From: Erythroxylum novogranatense
Taxonomy: Eukaryota; Streptophyta; Magnoliopsida; Malpighiales; Erythroxylaceae
Length of the DNA: 64,000 nucleotides
Assembly (NCBI GenBank): GCA_029891385.1
Contig: CM057235.1
Coordinates: forward strand, 20,019,120 to 20,083,119
Direction of reading: 5' to 3'
How positions within the stretch are numbered: position 1 is the stretch's first letter; each line of letters starts with the position of its first letter. A program made the position numbers and the translations under genes. Below, piece by piece: positions 37,678 to 51,526 of the stretch. Below the pieces are notes generated by a model. The model was not told the DNA's origin and made no database searches. It worked only from the letters and a program-made list of their open reading frames with translations.

Positions 37678-38708
37678 AACATCCCCACATTAAGGTTTTT
37701 CTCGTCCTTAATTAAAATATAATCAAAATTTTAAATTTTACAACATCAATCCTTTATTAATCTTGACCTATTCTTTCATACTATAAATTATCATATCATA
37801 TTGAATCAAATTAAAATATAATTAGGATCAAGTTATCCTAAAATTAACTTCCAAAATCAATATTAATAATAATCATATAAAAATCTTATTGAAATCAAAA
37901 GCATAAACTTTTACATCCTCATCAAGATTTCACTCATTGCACTCTAGTGTTTATGGTGAAAAGTACCAAACTCTTAATGAATTCATAATAGAACTCTTAC
38001 TATATGTTTGCAATGTTATCACACTCCACCATTTATGTGAATTAGAAATAAAAATCAAAAGGTCTTTAAACAGGTTGTAATGAGTTTTAGGTACGGTATG
38101 ATTGGGATAATAAAAATGATTTAATTGAAGTAAATTTACTAAAGAAAAGGTACAAAAAACTTGTGTACAAACATACTAGTCATTTTATTACAACTCTATT
38201 GATACTATATACTAATTCACAATCTTTTATTATTTTTATGCTCACTCGTTTTTTTTTTCAAAGCAATTTTGAGCACTCAACATGTACAACACTTAACAAA
38301 ATGATGGACCTTTCAAAATTTTCAAGTGTCAAACAAGTGAGTAAAATAAATAACCTTTAAGGTTCAAAACAATAAAAAGGTCTTTAAAGAAGAATAGGGT
38401 AAAGATTAATATGTGGGTTTAATCAATGAAAAAGGCTACGGCTCAACTTGGTTATTCCTAAAGGATAAAATTATGGGTATGATAATTATCAAAGAAACGG
38501 GGCTAAAGCAATTTATTGAATCTAAATACCTTTATAACTTTAATGTCTCTAATTTAACAAATATGATCTCAATATACATAATGAAAGCAAGTTCTAGAAT
38601 CATTCTACTAAACATGATAATACACATGAAAGAAATAAACGAGGTAAATGTTTTTGAAATTTTACTCTTAGGTTCAAAAGCTCATGAAAAATATGGATAT
38701 ATGTGTGT
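37678..38708 (-). mobile_element. Internal 3' part of element C
   Basis: Directly beside the LTR end at 37677 lies aacatccccacattaagg, the reverse of a gggga-type polypurine tract. The next 500 bases are a diverged reverse copy of element A's internal 3' region (41330-41821), including the shared aaaggtctttatggttgtaat and ggtatgattgggataat-type segments. It stops at the duplication tgtgt (38704-38708). Frames here, including a 150-codon one running into element A, are not genes. Confidence 0.75.
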
Positions 38709-39947
38709 TGATAGATGCATAATTGATCATAATTTTATCTCACATTTGATGTGTTTTTGCTTGATATTTGATGTTTTTATTGTATATTTGGTTCTGAATG
38801 TGCTTCAAATGTGTTTATATGTTACAATTGCCTTTATGGACTTAAAAGAGAAAAATTCAGATTAAAACACGACATAAAATAAAGAATTAAAGAACATAAG
38901 TACTACATGGCTGTGCATTAGGCTGTGTAGAATTGTGATTTTCATAGTTTTAGACATACAAGGTCTAATATACAACCATGTACTAGACATTATAAGTTAT
39001 AAAAATCCTAGTTTTCAATATAAAAAGACATTTTTAGCTACCAAAGAAAGGGGAGACTTTGGGAGGCAATTTCTAGATGTGGAGAACGTCCAAAAGGGAT
39101 GATTTTGGTCCTGAAAAGTAGAAAATACGAAGAAATCATCGAAAGATCCATCATAATATAAAATCAAGCCTCTATATCGTAAGAACATTCGATAGAAGAC
39201 AATCAGGGAGATTTAGAATTATGAACCCACTATTTTCATTTCATTTTGCTTTTGATTTATATTTGATTTCATATTCGATCTTGTGTAACTAAACATCCAG
39301 TTAGTATTTAGGTTAGATGAACCTTATCTTAATACTTTAATATGATTTAATTCCTTTGTTAATACAATTGGTTTGATTGATTATTGTGATCTGATTACGT
39401 GTTTTATTGATAATAGTAAGAAATCCTAGTGTGAATAGATCTACCATAATTAGGAGTTGATTGCAACCTTAGAGATATGATAACACAAAATTTCCAAATT
39501 AGGGTCAAACCTAATTTAATGTGAGTAATTCTAGTAGAAACCTTAAGATTAGTTATTAATAGACTCAAGGTTAGCTACTAGCATACCATAGGAGCCTCCA
39601 CAATCTAATTAATCAACAAAGCAATTGCATGATAAAAGATTAATCTGTCAAGATTTTAGGGAGATTTGAGCCTAGACACTAATTTCTAATAACGATAGTG
39701 TTCTAAGTGAATTCCATTATCTCTATGTTCATTATTATTTCATATTTTATTTTATTTGTTTTAGTTTTAGTGTTTTCCATTAAAAATATAAAATCAATTC
39801 TTAGGCTGGATAATAGGGGAAGGGTGATTACTAATATTCATAGTCTTAATGGGATCGACTCATACTTATGGATACTAGCTACAGCTATGCCGTGTACTTG
39901 TGATTTATTATAATATTGACTGTCACAAAATAGGTCAATAAAGCTTT

Positions 39948-39965
39948 TAGCATCGTTGTCGGGGA
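39948..39965 (+). other. Primer binding site (tRNA-Asp type)
   Basis: TAGCATCGTTGTCGGGGA differs at four places from the Athila-type site TGGCGCCGTTGCCGGGGA complementary to tRNA-Asp. All four differences are transitions of the kind left by cytosine methylation and decay. Confidence 0.7.
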
Positions 39966-40339
39966 TTTTAATATTAGGAAAGCCTGAATGATATTATTCT
40001 AGTCATTTTTATTGTATTTTGTCTTGTCTTTATCTTTATTTTCTTTTATTTTAATTTTTAGTTTTAATTTTACTTTTGCATTTATTTTATTTTACTATGT
40101 TTATTTTATTTATGGATTATTAATTTAATTATCTTTTGAATTTCTCTACTTGATCTTGAGTTTGTGAATTATTGTAGGAATTATGATTCATTGTCATATC
40201 CACAATTCACAATGGAAGGATGGAACATATGAGACTTTTGTGGGAGCCAAAATATGTCTTCTTGATCAATGACATTATGGGAGAGTGAGGTATTCTCATA
40301 TGTTTTTGGAAGCTTAACTAATATTTAGGTCGTGTAGTG

Positions 40340-41019
40340 ACATTGATGGGAGTTATCAGTTCAATCATGAATATTGAGTATCAACATATAGATGGGAGCA
40401 ACCTAGCATTTTTAATCAACGTGATGGTGCAATGTATGAGAAAAACTATAATTCAAAGTGGAGCAACTCTTATACTTATAAATGGAACAATTATGCTCAA
40501 GCTGGATATTTACAGCATCGAGCACCTTCATGTAACAAGCCAACTTTGGAAGATAAATTAATGGAGATCCTTGCTAAAATAAAAACTGATTGACACAAAT
40601 TTGAGAGTAAAGAAAAGACAAGGGTTAGGTTCATGAATGGAGGGATATTTCAAAAAGAGTTTCCAGAGGGAAAAAAAGAATTGCAGATTGATTAATGGAA
40701 TGCCTTGCTAAGACAATAGCGAGTCAATGTGAGAAACTCTTCACCTACATATGGTGAGTATAATTTAAGCTTCCAACTGTCTCAGAGTGAAGAAGAAACA
40801 AATTTCATAAATGAAGATACATTTCAAGAAGGCGAGGAGGTAACAGCTGCTATGAAAAATATGATAACCGAGTTAATTCAAGATTCAAACATGAGCAATC
40901 AAGAAACGGAGGCTCGTAGACAGAATATGGTGAATCAAATTGATCAGCTGTTGGATATATTATCTGACAAGATGCAGGGAATTTTGCCCAGTTTTATTGA
41001 AATTAATACTATCAACTAG
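40340..41019 (+). pseudogene. Gag-like remnant of element A
   Basis: In one frame the sequence reads YEKNYNSKWSNSYTYKWNNY, AGYLQHRAP and PTLEDKLMEILAKIKTD, resembling the N/Y/W-rich linker and following helix of Athila-type Gag. The next frame (40729-41019) starts with MRNSSPTYGEYNLSF and has helical, acidic stretches. Stops separate the pieces. No zinc knuckle is visible. Confidence 0.45.
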
Positions 41020-43103
41020 AGGCAATCACCCTTAATAGTGAGGACAAGCTCTCAAAAGAAGAAGAGGAAGAGGAAGCAAGTATTACATATAAATTGATGG
41101 AACTCTTTGATATGAAAGCTGAGCTATGTAAATTCAAGAGAAGAGACGACAAGGGTTGACTTCATGATTGGAGTGACATTACAAGAAGAGCTTCTGGACA
41201 AAGAAGAAGAAGTCTCTATCTAAGAAGGAAAAGAAAAGGAGCAACAGAAGGTAAATGAAGAAGATGAGCCGGAAACCTTTATCCAGGAAGAAGAAGAGTG
41301 GATAGAGGTAGTTGAGGAAGAATTGGTGGAGGAACCAAATAAGGGAACATATTGTATAGTAAATTTACTTCAAATTAATCCTTGTTATTATCCCAATCAT
41401 ACCATTCCTAAGCATTATTACAACCATAAAGACCTTTTAATTGGTGTTTCTAGCTGTACATAAGGGGTGAAGATGTGATTTTATTGCAAGCTTATGCTAA
41501 GAATTCTACTATGCATTGATTGAGAGTTTTGATACCTTTTTTTACCCTAAACACTTAAGTGCATTGAGTGAAATCTTAGTGAGGGTGTAAAGATTTATGC
41601 TTTTGATTTTAATGCAATTGTTGATATGATTACTATTAATATTGTTTAGGAAGTTAATTTTAAGATAACTTTACTCTAATTGTATATTAATTTGATTCAA
41701 TAGGATATGATAATGTATAGTATGAATAGACATATTGAGATTGATGATGTATTGATGGGAAATTCATTATTTGGATTATAGTTTGCTTGAGGACAAACAA
41801 AAGCTTAAGTATGGGGATATTTGATAAATGCATAATTGATCATAATTTTATCTCATATTTGATTTTTTTGCTTGATATTTTATACTATTGTTGTATATTT
41901 GGTACTTAATGTGATTCTAGTGTGTTTATAGGTTATAATTATCTTTATATACTTAAAGGAGAAGAATTTGGATGAAAACACGATATAAAATGAAGAATTG
42001 AAGCACAACCATGCACTATTCGTGCAGAATCACGATTTTTAGAGTTTGTGGATATATATGGTCTAATACACAGTCGTGTACTAGGTTGTGTAAGTCATAG
42101 AAACCATAGTTTTCAATTTAAAAAGATGTTTTTGATGGCTCAAGAAAGGGGAGACTTTGGGAGTCAATTTCCAAACATAGAGAACATTCAAAAGGGATGA
42201 TTTTGGTCCAAAGAAGTGGAAAACAAGAAGAAGTCATTGAAAGATTCATTGGAATATAAGATCAAGTCTCTACATCGCAAGAACATTCAATAGAAGACAA
42301 TCAGGGAGATTTAGAATTATGAACCCATTATTTTCATTTCTTTTTTCTTTCGATTTATGTTTGATTTTGTATTTGATCATGTGTAACTAAAAGTCCAGTT
42401 AGTATTTAGGTTAGATGAACCTTATGTTAATACTTTGATATGATTTGATTCCTTTGTTAATACAATTGGTGCGATTGATTATTGTGATTTGATTACATGT
42501 TTTATTGATAATTTGATTTCATACATAGGGATTGATAAATCCTAATGTGAATAGATCTATCGTAATTAGAAGGAGTTAATTGCAACCTTAGAGATTGGAT
42601 GACATAAATCCTCTAAATTAGGATCAAACCTAATAGAGGGATTCATAAATTGATAACACCATACTATTAGATTTAACCTGAGTATTTTTGATAGAGATCA
42701 TAGTATTAGTTATCAGTAGAGTCAAGATCAGCTACTAGCATATCATAGGAGTCTCCACGGTCTAATTAATCAACAAAGCAATTGCATGATAAAACATTAA
42801 TCCGTTAAGGTTTTAGGGGATTCAAGCTTATATACTAATTTCTGATAACGATAGTGTTCTAAGTGAATTCCATTATCTCTAAGTTCATTATTGTTTCCTA
42901 TTTTGTTTTATTTGTTTTACTTTTTAGTTTCTTTCCATTAAAATCTAAAGTCAATCCTTAGGCTAGATAATAAGGGAAGGGTGATTACTGGTATTCATAG
43001 TCTTCGTGAGATTAACTTGTGTTTGTCGGTACTAGCTACAGTTACGTCATGCACTTGCGGTTTATCACAATATTGACTGTCACAAAATAGGTCAATCATG
43101 TGT

Positions 43104-44210
43104 AAGTAATATAAAATTTTCATTCAACATGATTATTTCAATGAATACTAAAAATATGACTTAGAAAAGCAATTTTATTCTAACTATCATTCTTTTGCAT
43201 ACCAATTCAATTAATATACAATAATGAAATACAATATTTATGGACACATTTCAACTAAGTCAAGATAAAGTTCTATAATGTCCTTAATGTACACAATATA
43301 AGAATTTATGAAAAAGTGAGAACGTTCTTGATATTTTCTTGAATAGGACAATTTTGTTCTAATTTTTGATCAAATAATAGATCACATCTTTGGAAAATAT
43401 AAATGAGAAAGGGATAAAAAGGAATGCCTGTTCATTTGGAAAAAATGATTGATCTCTATCAATAGACCTACTAAAGAACTGAACTATACTAAGCAAACTC
43501 CTTTACATCTTATTAGATATTACCTCTACCAGCTGGTCTATCCAACTCGCCAAATTTTGTATACGAGACTTTATTTCTTAATGCCTTATGATTGATTCTT
43601 GAATAAAATTGGTCATCATATCTTTCAGAGTTGACTCGTTAACTGGAGGTGCTTAGTGTTGTAAATATTTAGCTGGAGTATAATCATTCCTACAATAGGC
43701 GTAAGAGTTACTCTATTATGAATTGTAGTTGTTTTTGTATAGTACACCTTGAGGTGGATTGTACACATTATAGTACACCTTGAGGTGGATTGTACACATT
43801 CATTCATTCCCACATATAAGTTGGTGCTCGACATTCATGATTATAGTAAGTACTCCTGCAAATATAGCAACATGGCGTAATCATCGGTTAAGCCTCCAAA
43901 AACATGTGAGAACACCTCTCTCTCTCTCTTATACGGTGATGTTTCGTATTACAAAGACATATCCTGGCTTTCATAAAAGTATTGTCTATTCATCCTTCCA
44001 TTTTAAGTTGTGGCTATGACAATGAATCGTAAATCCTACAATAGACTACAAGCTCAAGATCAAGTAGAGAAATTCAAAAGATAATTAAGTTAATAAGCCA
44101 TAAATGCAATACAATGTAATAACAATAAAATAAAATAAAGAAAATAATTACTAAAGTAATAGCATTAGGTGTTCCTAATATTAAAGTCCCCGACAACCAT
44201 GCCAAAAAAT
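43104..44210 (-). mobile_element. Internal 5' part of element C with gag-like remnant and PBS
   Basis: The PBS (44187-44204, on minus TGGCATGGTTGTCGGGGA) sits next to the 5' LTR. The gag-like piece (about 43600-43830) parallels that of element A. A 31-bp tandem duplication (43740-43770 and 43771-43801, tagtacaccttgaggtggat...) and a short (ct)n run near 43915 are present. No pol domain is seen. Confidence 0.7.
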
Positions 44211-45527
44211 TGATTGACTTTTTTTGAGTTAGTCAATGTTGAAATAACTATAAGTGCACAATGTAATTATAGCTAATATCATCAAGTATGGGTCAATCCC
44301 ACGAGGACTATGAGTACTAATAATTACCATTATCCTATTATCTAGTCTACAGAATTTGTTTTGATTTTTAATTTAAAAGAAAATAAAATTAAAGAGAGTA
44401 AAATAAATGTGCAACAAGATTGAATCAAAAATTAATGAAGCACTTAGTAAACTCACAATATCAGAAAATTTGTATCTAGGTTTTGAATCTCCCTAAAGCC
44501 CTTAACAGACTTATCTTTTGTTATACAATTATTTTATTGAGTTATTAGATTGTGAAGATTCCTATGGTATACTAATAACTAACTTTGAGTCTACTAACAA
44601 CTAATACTATGGTTTTCAATCGAATTACTTAGGTTAAAGTTTATAGGATTGCTTTACCGATTTATGAATCTCTCTATTAGATTTGATCCTAATATGAAAG
44701 ATTTAAGTCGTTCAATCTCTAGGGTTGTAAACAACTCTTTTCAATTACAATAGTTCTATTCATAAACATGATATCTCAATCTTTAGTATGAAATCAAATT
44801 ATGATATAATATTTTGAATCTATTATAACATAAATAAACCACGTAATTGGATCACAATACATCAATCAAACCAATTGCATTAATAAAAGAATCAAAACAT
44901 TGTTAAAGTATAAACATAGGTTCATTTAGCCTACACACTAATAGGACGTTTAGTTACACATGATTGGAAACGAAATCAAACATAAACTAAAAGAAAAGTG
45001 AATAGAAAATAGATGGTTCACAATTTTAAATCTCCCTTTCAATTCTATCAAATTTTCTTGCAGATTAGAAGTTTGATCTTATATTCTGATGGATCTTTTA
45101 ATGATTTCTTCATGTTTTCCACTTCTTTGGATCAAAATCATCACTTCTGGGCGTTCTTCACGTGTGGAATCGTCTCCAAAAGACTACTCTTCTAATTTGA
45201 GGCTGCACACGTCCTTCTATATTGAAATTTAAGATTCTAGGGAGATGCATGGGCCGAAGCACAACTATGCATCAAATCCTGGATAACTCAAAATCTCCAA
45301 AATTCGCGAATCTGTATAGCTTGAGCGAAGTGCACGACCTGGCACAACACCGTGCATCCCTCCTGTGCTTCAAATCTTCGTTTTTTGTCGTGTTTTTCTT
45401 CTCCTTTAAGTTCATGAAGGCAATTATACTCTATAGCCACACTTGGAGTGAATTAAGTACCAAATACAACAAAAGTATAAAATATCAAGCAAATATACAT
45501 CAAATATGATCAATTATGCATCTATCA
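44211..45527 (-). repeat. 5' LTR of element C
   Basis: On minus it reads TGATAGATGCATAATTGATC at 45527 and ends AGTCAATCA at 44211, 1317 bases. It is similar throughout to the 3' LTR at 27099-28361 and, inverted, to the LTRs of element A. Confidence 0.8.
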
Positions 45528-47420
45528 CTGATACAATTTAAAGCTTCAGAAAATGTGTGTTGTTATTGTTGTTGTTGTTGTTTTTAATTATTATTATTAT
45601 TATTTCTAATTTCTTTATAATTTAATTTTATTTGTTTACTAAGACTCTTAATAGAATAAGTAGTTTTGTAGATCTAATTTTCCTTAACTATATCGATCTT
45701 TTGATAGATTTAGTTTCTAAGAATCGAGTTTGATAAGTGAGAGTGACTTAAAAGATAATCTTATATGAGAAAGTATTAACATATCATTTGATGTTATGAA
45801 TTTTTGAATGATGATGGTGATGAGGTTAATTTTGTACTAAATAAGAGTTGAGATTAATGCGATTTGAGCGGATATTCGAATGAATAAGGTTTTAGGTTTT
45901 CATTTTCCTCTTCTTTTAATTTTATTTGATGTACATGTTAAATTATGTAGATGTAATATAAATATAATTGTAAATATTTTGATTTAATATTTCATTTCTT
46001 ATCGGTTGTTTCCTCGACATAAACTCTTATTGTAAATTTTAAAAGGTTGAGTGTCATGGATATTTTGTTACTCTTTTATTTGATCTTTTGTTATAATTAT
46101 TATTTATTATATGATAAAATTGTAATGTTTTAAGTATTTTATAGTGTCCTTAATTTTATAATTGTATGATGATTAAATGATTTTTCATATTAATAGTAGT
46201 TATTATTTATATGTGAAATATGTGAAAGTAATATTAATAAAATAAATTATTTTTAGAGATATGGGTAATGTAAAATTATAAATTATACAACATAATATAT
46301 TAAAAGACTATCGTACAAATTTAATAAGTATTATCTTATAAATTTAAAATTACTCAAAATAATATCAATTAATTATTGTACTGAATTAAGTGCTGTTTGG
46401 ATGAATTTATATTAGTAGAGCTTTTATTAGTATAGCTTTTCTAAGAAAGCTTTTTTAAGAAGTCAGTTGACTATTTAGTTGTCATTTTAAAAAGAGTTTT
46501 TTGAAAGAACATCTGATAGGCATTTTTGACAACATAAAAATACAAAGACTTTTAATTTTAACTATATTTTATTTTGTAATAAAAATTATTTATCTATATA
46601 AATATTATTTAAAATATATTAAACAATATGAAAATCACAATATATTAATTATTATATAATTTTAAACCATATAAAACATAAATGAAAATATATCTAACCA
46701 AATCTTTTATATGGATTATAATATAAGTAAAATTAATATAAAAATAAATATTAAAACATATAAAAAGTCAAATAATATTATATAAAATCAAAATAAACAT
46801 GAAGACGTGTTTGTGGGTATTGTAAAAATTGTATATAAAAACATAAGGATAAAGATGATTAAAAAATAGGCTCATTAATAGATCTATAAAATCTACATAA
46901 AAAAGTGTTTTTTTTAAAGCTCCAAATTTAAGTTTATCAAAAAGTTATATTTTAGCTTTGAAAAATTATTTCTATGAAAAAAGTATCTTTGCATTTTACA
47001 ATCAAATGTTTATTTTCTTAAAAAATAACTTTTGTAGTGAAAATAAGTACTTATTTATTCTCCGAAAATTGAAACAAATAGATATTAAATCTAGCACTAG
47101 TACTTCTATCGGTTGGAGTACTCGAAACATTGTTGACCCACGTGGCAGTATAAAGCGAACTTCCAGTGCATAAATAGATATTTAATTCCTCATCGGAGGA
47201 GGAGTAAGTTGAATTACCAGCAGCTTCAGTATTCGCTAATGGGGCTCACGGAGCTTCGGAGAAGTATAGTGCTTGAAAGCTGATAAATTTGTAGGAGAAA
47301 ATTTTACATGGTTACCAAAACAAACTAATAGAATCCATAAATGCTGTGATTTGCAATTCAACCCATCACCGAATTTCACTTCTCCAATTTTGGACTCCCC
47401 ATGAAACCAGAAAACTTCAA
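45528..47420. other. AT-rich intergenic DNA, 3' of the GT47 gene
   Basis: Contains short (ttg)n and (att)n runs at about 45558-45604 and long a/t-rich stretches. A possible decayed MITE spans about 46387-47090, with tgtttggatgaatt near one end and an inverted aattgaaacaaata near the other. No gene is supported. Confidence 0.4.
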
Positions 47421-49406
47421 TCACTGCGATTCATTATCAAGTTGAACATTCAATCTCCGAAGCCATATCGAGTGGAGTATCATATGAAAAACATCAAATC
47501 TCTTGGGGGGGTCATTGATTACAAAATGTTGTTGAACCTGCTTCACTCTCTCCTTCATTCTTAAGTATTCATCTTGGGTTATTGCCATCAAAATTTTCTT
47601 GAGATTTGGCAAATCACTCAGCGAAACCTGAATGGAAAATGAGTCCCAATTCAGAACGTCGCTGAAGGGGATGATGTAGTGTTGTGATATGAGAACCGGA
47701 ACACATTCGACATAAATTGCTTCCACGACTCTAGGACTAGCAACTTCATGACCACTTGGGCATATGCAAAATTTGCTCTTCTTCATCATTTCGTTGTAAT
47801 CAACACCCTCTGGAAGTTTTTCATAAACCAGTACATCTTTATCTTTCTCCTTCCAGTGCTCAAAAAGTGCTGGCCTAATTTTGCCATGAGCTTGACCTGC
47901 AAAGAATGCTAGTATGGTACGATTTGCTGCCAGTAATCCTCCAGTTAGGCCTGTGACTTGCCCTGTTTGTAGATGAATTTCTGGAAAGGATGCATCTTTC
48001 TCCGGTTTGAAGCGCTCAGAGGTATTTGCATTGCATAATACTCTGATTGAATTGTGGAACAATTCTGGCACGTACCATGTCACCCATGGAGCCTGTGACA
48101 AATTAAAAAAAATCAAGACCAAACTCAGTTTTATTTTATCAGTTATCAAAACTTTCCAGTTTTAAGCCTAAACTTGATGACAGTGTTCGATTCATACCCA
48201 GTTGTGGCAAGAGAGCATGAAGTGGTCAGCTCCAAGGCTTCTGTTCCAGTAAGGATATTTGTTAGAAATCATCCTAACGTAATCAACCACACTTCGTTTT
48301 AGGCCCCCTTTATCCTTGGTCCTCTGATCATATAGGTAAGTACGAATCTCGACAACGCTAAAGGGAAGAAAATATACTTGAGCTTCATCAGGATCATAGG
48401 TTCTGAAATGGGTATTGGTTTCCATTAAGGAGAAGAACAAGCCTTCCGTTGAGAAAATGTATTTGCAGGGACCGTTGTGAAACAGAGGTGGCTCCCCCTC
48501 TTCGTAAACGAAGATTTTGAACAAATTCTCCATCAACAGGTAACTCCTGGACAGATTTGAACAAGTTCAAAACACGTGATTACTAGTTTTTCATTGGGTG
48601 TAACTATGATCTATATGTGCATAACAATTGAAAAGATTAGTAAGGGTGAGATCGTATCTTACTAATGCACCAGATAATAATATAATGACGAACTGTAAGC
48701 TTGTGGAAGTGAAGCTATAGAACTTGAAAAATCTGTTAAGAACAGCGAAGACAAAATCCAATCTTTTCATTTGATTACTACTGAGATCTCCATTTTTATT
48801 TCTCCTATTCTCTGGAAAAACCTCTGACTTTAAACATGCTCAACAGAGGGTATGGATTCATACCGGTAAAACAAACAAGCATTCCTATATATACCACCTT
48901 GTGGAGCAAAGCCCACATCTTTGATGTCTGCTGTACAATTAGTGTTCTTTGAAGCCTCCTTTATCAAAGATCTGGCAGTGGCAAGACTTTCTTCAACCCT
49001 TCTCAGCTTTCTATCTCCTTTCCAGGAGTTTTCTTCCTTCAAACTTTTATTTCGATTCACAGGGACGTTCTGCTTCTTCTGGTCCTAAATGCATTAACAG
49101 AACAATTCTCACTTAGGTAAGGAAGTTCTACATATGTTTGAAGCACGCGTCCAAGAATACTTCCAAGGAAACCAGAATAGATTAAGGAAACCCTTTACAA
49201 AAATTTCTCGCAGAATTAAGATAGATTAACATTGCCAGAATCACAAACGAATCAGAAGACATTTGGAAGAAGAGTAGAGAGGTAGTGACAAAAGAATAAT
49301 TCAGCTCAATGCTGCTATTCCATACCAAAATCACCAGAACAGCAAGAAATAATGATGCTAAAGCACAGAATGCCACTTCAGGATGCGTTCTGCATAATTG
49401 CCTCAT
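47421..49406 (-). CDS. GT47 exostosin-family glycosyltransferase
   Basis: Type II Golgi membrane protein, likely a cell-wall glycan glycosyltransferase; donor and acceptor are unknown. Exons by eye (minus, GT-AG): 49406-49326, 49084-48864, 48546-48198, 48092-47421, giving 440 codons in frame. Residues 1-10 are short and cytosolic and 11-27 (VAFCALASLFLAVLVIL) form the signal anchor. A basic stem follows with RRVEESLATARSLIKEA. The exostosin domain starts near LFKIFVYEEGEPPLFHNGP (109-127). It continues through PDEAQVYFLPFSV and ADHFMLSCHNWAPW. The C-terminal motif SKFCICPSGHEVASPRVVEA (323-342) and CVPVLIS is the conserved GT47 donor-binding part. Length and motifs fit plant proteins of the 'probable glycosyltransferase At5g' group. 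No break is seen. A solo LTR starts 374 bases upstream. Confidence 0.9.
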
Positions 49407-49779
49407 TCCTTCAACTTCCTCTCTAACTTTTCTCTATGATCTGTTCTTGCACGACCACTATAATACCGGGTCACATTACTGTCTGAAATTGAGAATGTCT
49501 TGTAGACCTGCCATGTATATTGAAGGGAACATTCTGCTCGCTAGACTACTGACATTCCGAGGAAAACTGAGTAACGTAGGCATGCTAAATTTAGAAATAA
49601 ACATGTTTATACTTATGAAAAGCTAAGCTATGACATGATGTATTATTCATTAAATAAGCTCCAAATTTGACTTTGGCTGTCTGCGAGTATCAAGCATCAA
49701 CACTTCCCTTGAGGAAGCCTACCACTACAAGATGATAATCATTCTCTGTATGTGCTATTATTGAAAACTCCTAAGAAGA
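49407..49779. promoter_or_regulatory. Upstream region of the GT47 gene
   Basis: 373 bases between the GT47 start codon and the solo LTR. It should hold the 5' UTR and proximal promoter, but no certain TATA box or other motif can be assigned. Confidence 0.35.
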
Positions 49780-51289
49780 TGTTGGAATCTAACCATGATC
49801 AAATCACGAGCATAGCGGAAAACAAAATTTTTTACAAATTTTGAGCGGATTCTGATAATTGAATAAAATACAAATCGATTTAGAAATCATACCTTGTTCA
49901 CTTTCTGTTGTAAAATCTTTGAAACCTTTTCCGATTGATCAATCACGAGCTATCCAAGTGTCCAATCTCTGATGGTATCTACAAAGCAATTCTCAAACTA
50001 TTTTTTAGAGGAAGAAGACAAAAAACATTAACTTCTAAAAAACTCTTGCCTTTAAATAGAAAATTATAACAATCTTTTATTAAAATTAAATATTTTAATT
50101 ATAATTAAAATCTAAATCTAATTCTAATTCTAAATAATTTAATTTTAATAAACTCAAATATCTCATATTTGATTCCTAAAGTTTCTCAAACTTTATAATT
50201 AAGTCCAACTTATTTAAATTGATTTTCTTTCCTAAATTGCTCTTCAATGTGTGACCCATTAGGTTCCTAATAAATTGGCAATAGTTATAAATTATAATTC
50301 TAATTCACAATTAGAATTAGATAACTTCCTTTAATTTATCTCTAATTCTCCAATTAAATAATTCATAATCACAAATCATGATTGACGTCTAGCAACATGT
50401 CATGATTACCTAAATATAAGAAATGTCAAAGTGATTGACTTAACTTGTCCATGCACGGCTATAATATATAATTTAATCCTTCGTCATTCAATATTCTAAT
50501 TGGACAGAGTATAGATACAATGTCTATTCTTGTCATCCAATTATGTTCGTTCTTACTAATTAGTAATTGATTTATAATTGAAATTTGAAAACTTCTTTTC
50601 AAATATCAATTCAATCTAGCCAGAGAATTCCATAAATCATTACTATTCAAGAACAGTAGAGTATTCTTTCTAATTAATTTTTAGAGTGACGAATCCTATA
50701 TTAACTTACTCAACTATCTACATACGATTCATATTGTATTCAATTACTACAAACTGAATTATCCAAGGACGATTTATAAAAAGCATTAAAACATACTAAT
50801 TCTCATACTAGATAACTTAGTAATCTCAAATCTGAGGATCAATTATACAACCATCATTATGAGATAATCCATAAGTAATTTTCCATTCGAATTCTCATAA
50901 TCGATCGATTCGTTGACTTATTCTCTAATAATCACCCACATATTAGTTTAAGTATCTCTATACTTTAATTTATAAGATCAATTACTTTCTTCATAAGAAA
51001 TAAATATAATGTATGCTAGTTTTACCGTTTTAACAATATCCAATCTTAATGAAACTACAACTAGGAACATTTAGAATAACACATAAGTGTAAATTGAATC
51101 TTATAATTATAATCTCATCATAATTTCAATTGCACGATAATTATTCCAAGGATTTTATCTTTAGTATTAAAACATAAAACTTTAAACAAATTAATACATA
51201 AAGATAAATAAAACCTTTTCATTAATTAAAATATAATGGCATACATTAATTTGCATACAATCGAATGGATAAAAGGGCATAAACTAATA
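49780..51289 (-). repeat. Solo copia LTR upstream of GT47
   Basis: On minus it starts TATTAGTTTATGCCC at 51289 (original probably TGTTAG) and ends GATTCCAACA at 49780. It is flanked by a perfect duplication gaaga (49775-49779 and 51290-51294). No internal domains are present, so it arose by recombination between two LTRs. It resembles the partial LTR at 7449. Inserted in the same orientation as GT47, it may supply promoter or enhancer sequence. Confidence 0.85.
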
Positions 51290-51526
51290 GAAGAAGCAAG
51301 GCGTTCTGCATCTTAAGCTGATAAAATTAAGTTGTGCCTAAAGTAAGAATATTCTCTCAGACATTCCCTTCCTTCCGGATTTGAATTTGGATCGCCACCT
51401 GCAACTTCACCATGAACCACGTACAGTCGCACTTCTCCTTCATCTTGTACTAGTCTATTAAACTTAGAAGTTTCGAATTTTTCCCTTCCTCCTACTTCTC
51501 AACCATTTCTCCTTCTGTACTCTTCC
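51290..51526. other. Short flank between two insertions
   Basis: About 235 bases of non-repetitive-looking DNA. It ends in the target duplication cttcc (51522-51526). It would originally have been joined to the sequence from 60697. Confidence 0.5.

Larger units (their letters stand above)
38709..43098 (+). mobile_element. Athila-like non-autonomous element A (4.4 kb)
   Basis: It is complete with a perfect duplication tgtgt (38704-38708 and 43099-43103). LTRs are 38709-39941 and 41822-43098 (TGATARATGCAT...GTCAATMA). PBS is 39948-39965 and PPT about 41808-41821. The 1.9-kb body lacks protease, RT and integrase. It encodes only a degraded gag-like part: pieces with NYNSKWSNSYTYKWNNY (about 40440-40500) and an open 96-codon frame (40729-41019) rich in E, Q and N. 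It is inserted in the body of element C, a member of the same family in opposite orientation. Confidence 0.8.

Noticed and set aside
38413..38865. 150-codon + frame
   Set aside because: It crosses the border between element C's body and the LTR of element A, so it is a chance fusion frame.
46387..47090. MITE with tgtttggat ends
   Set aside because: Inverted ends match only loosely and no target duplication was found; mentioned only in the intergenic entry.
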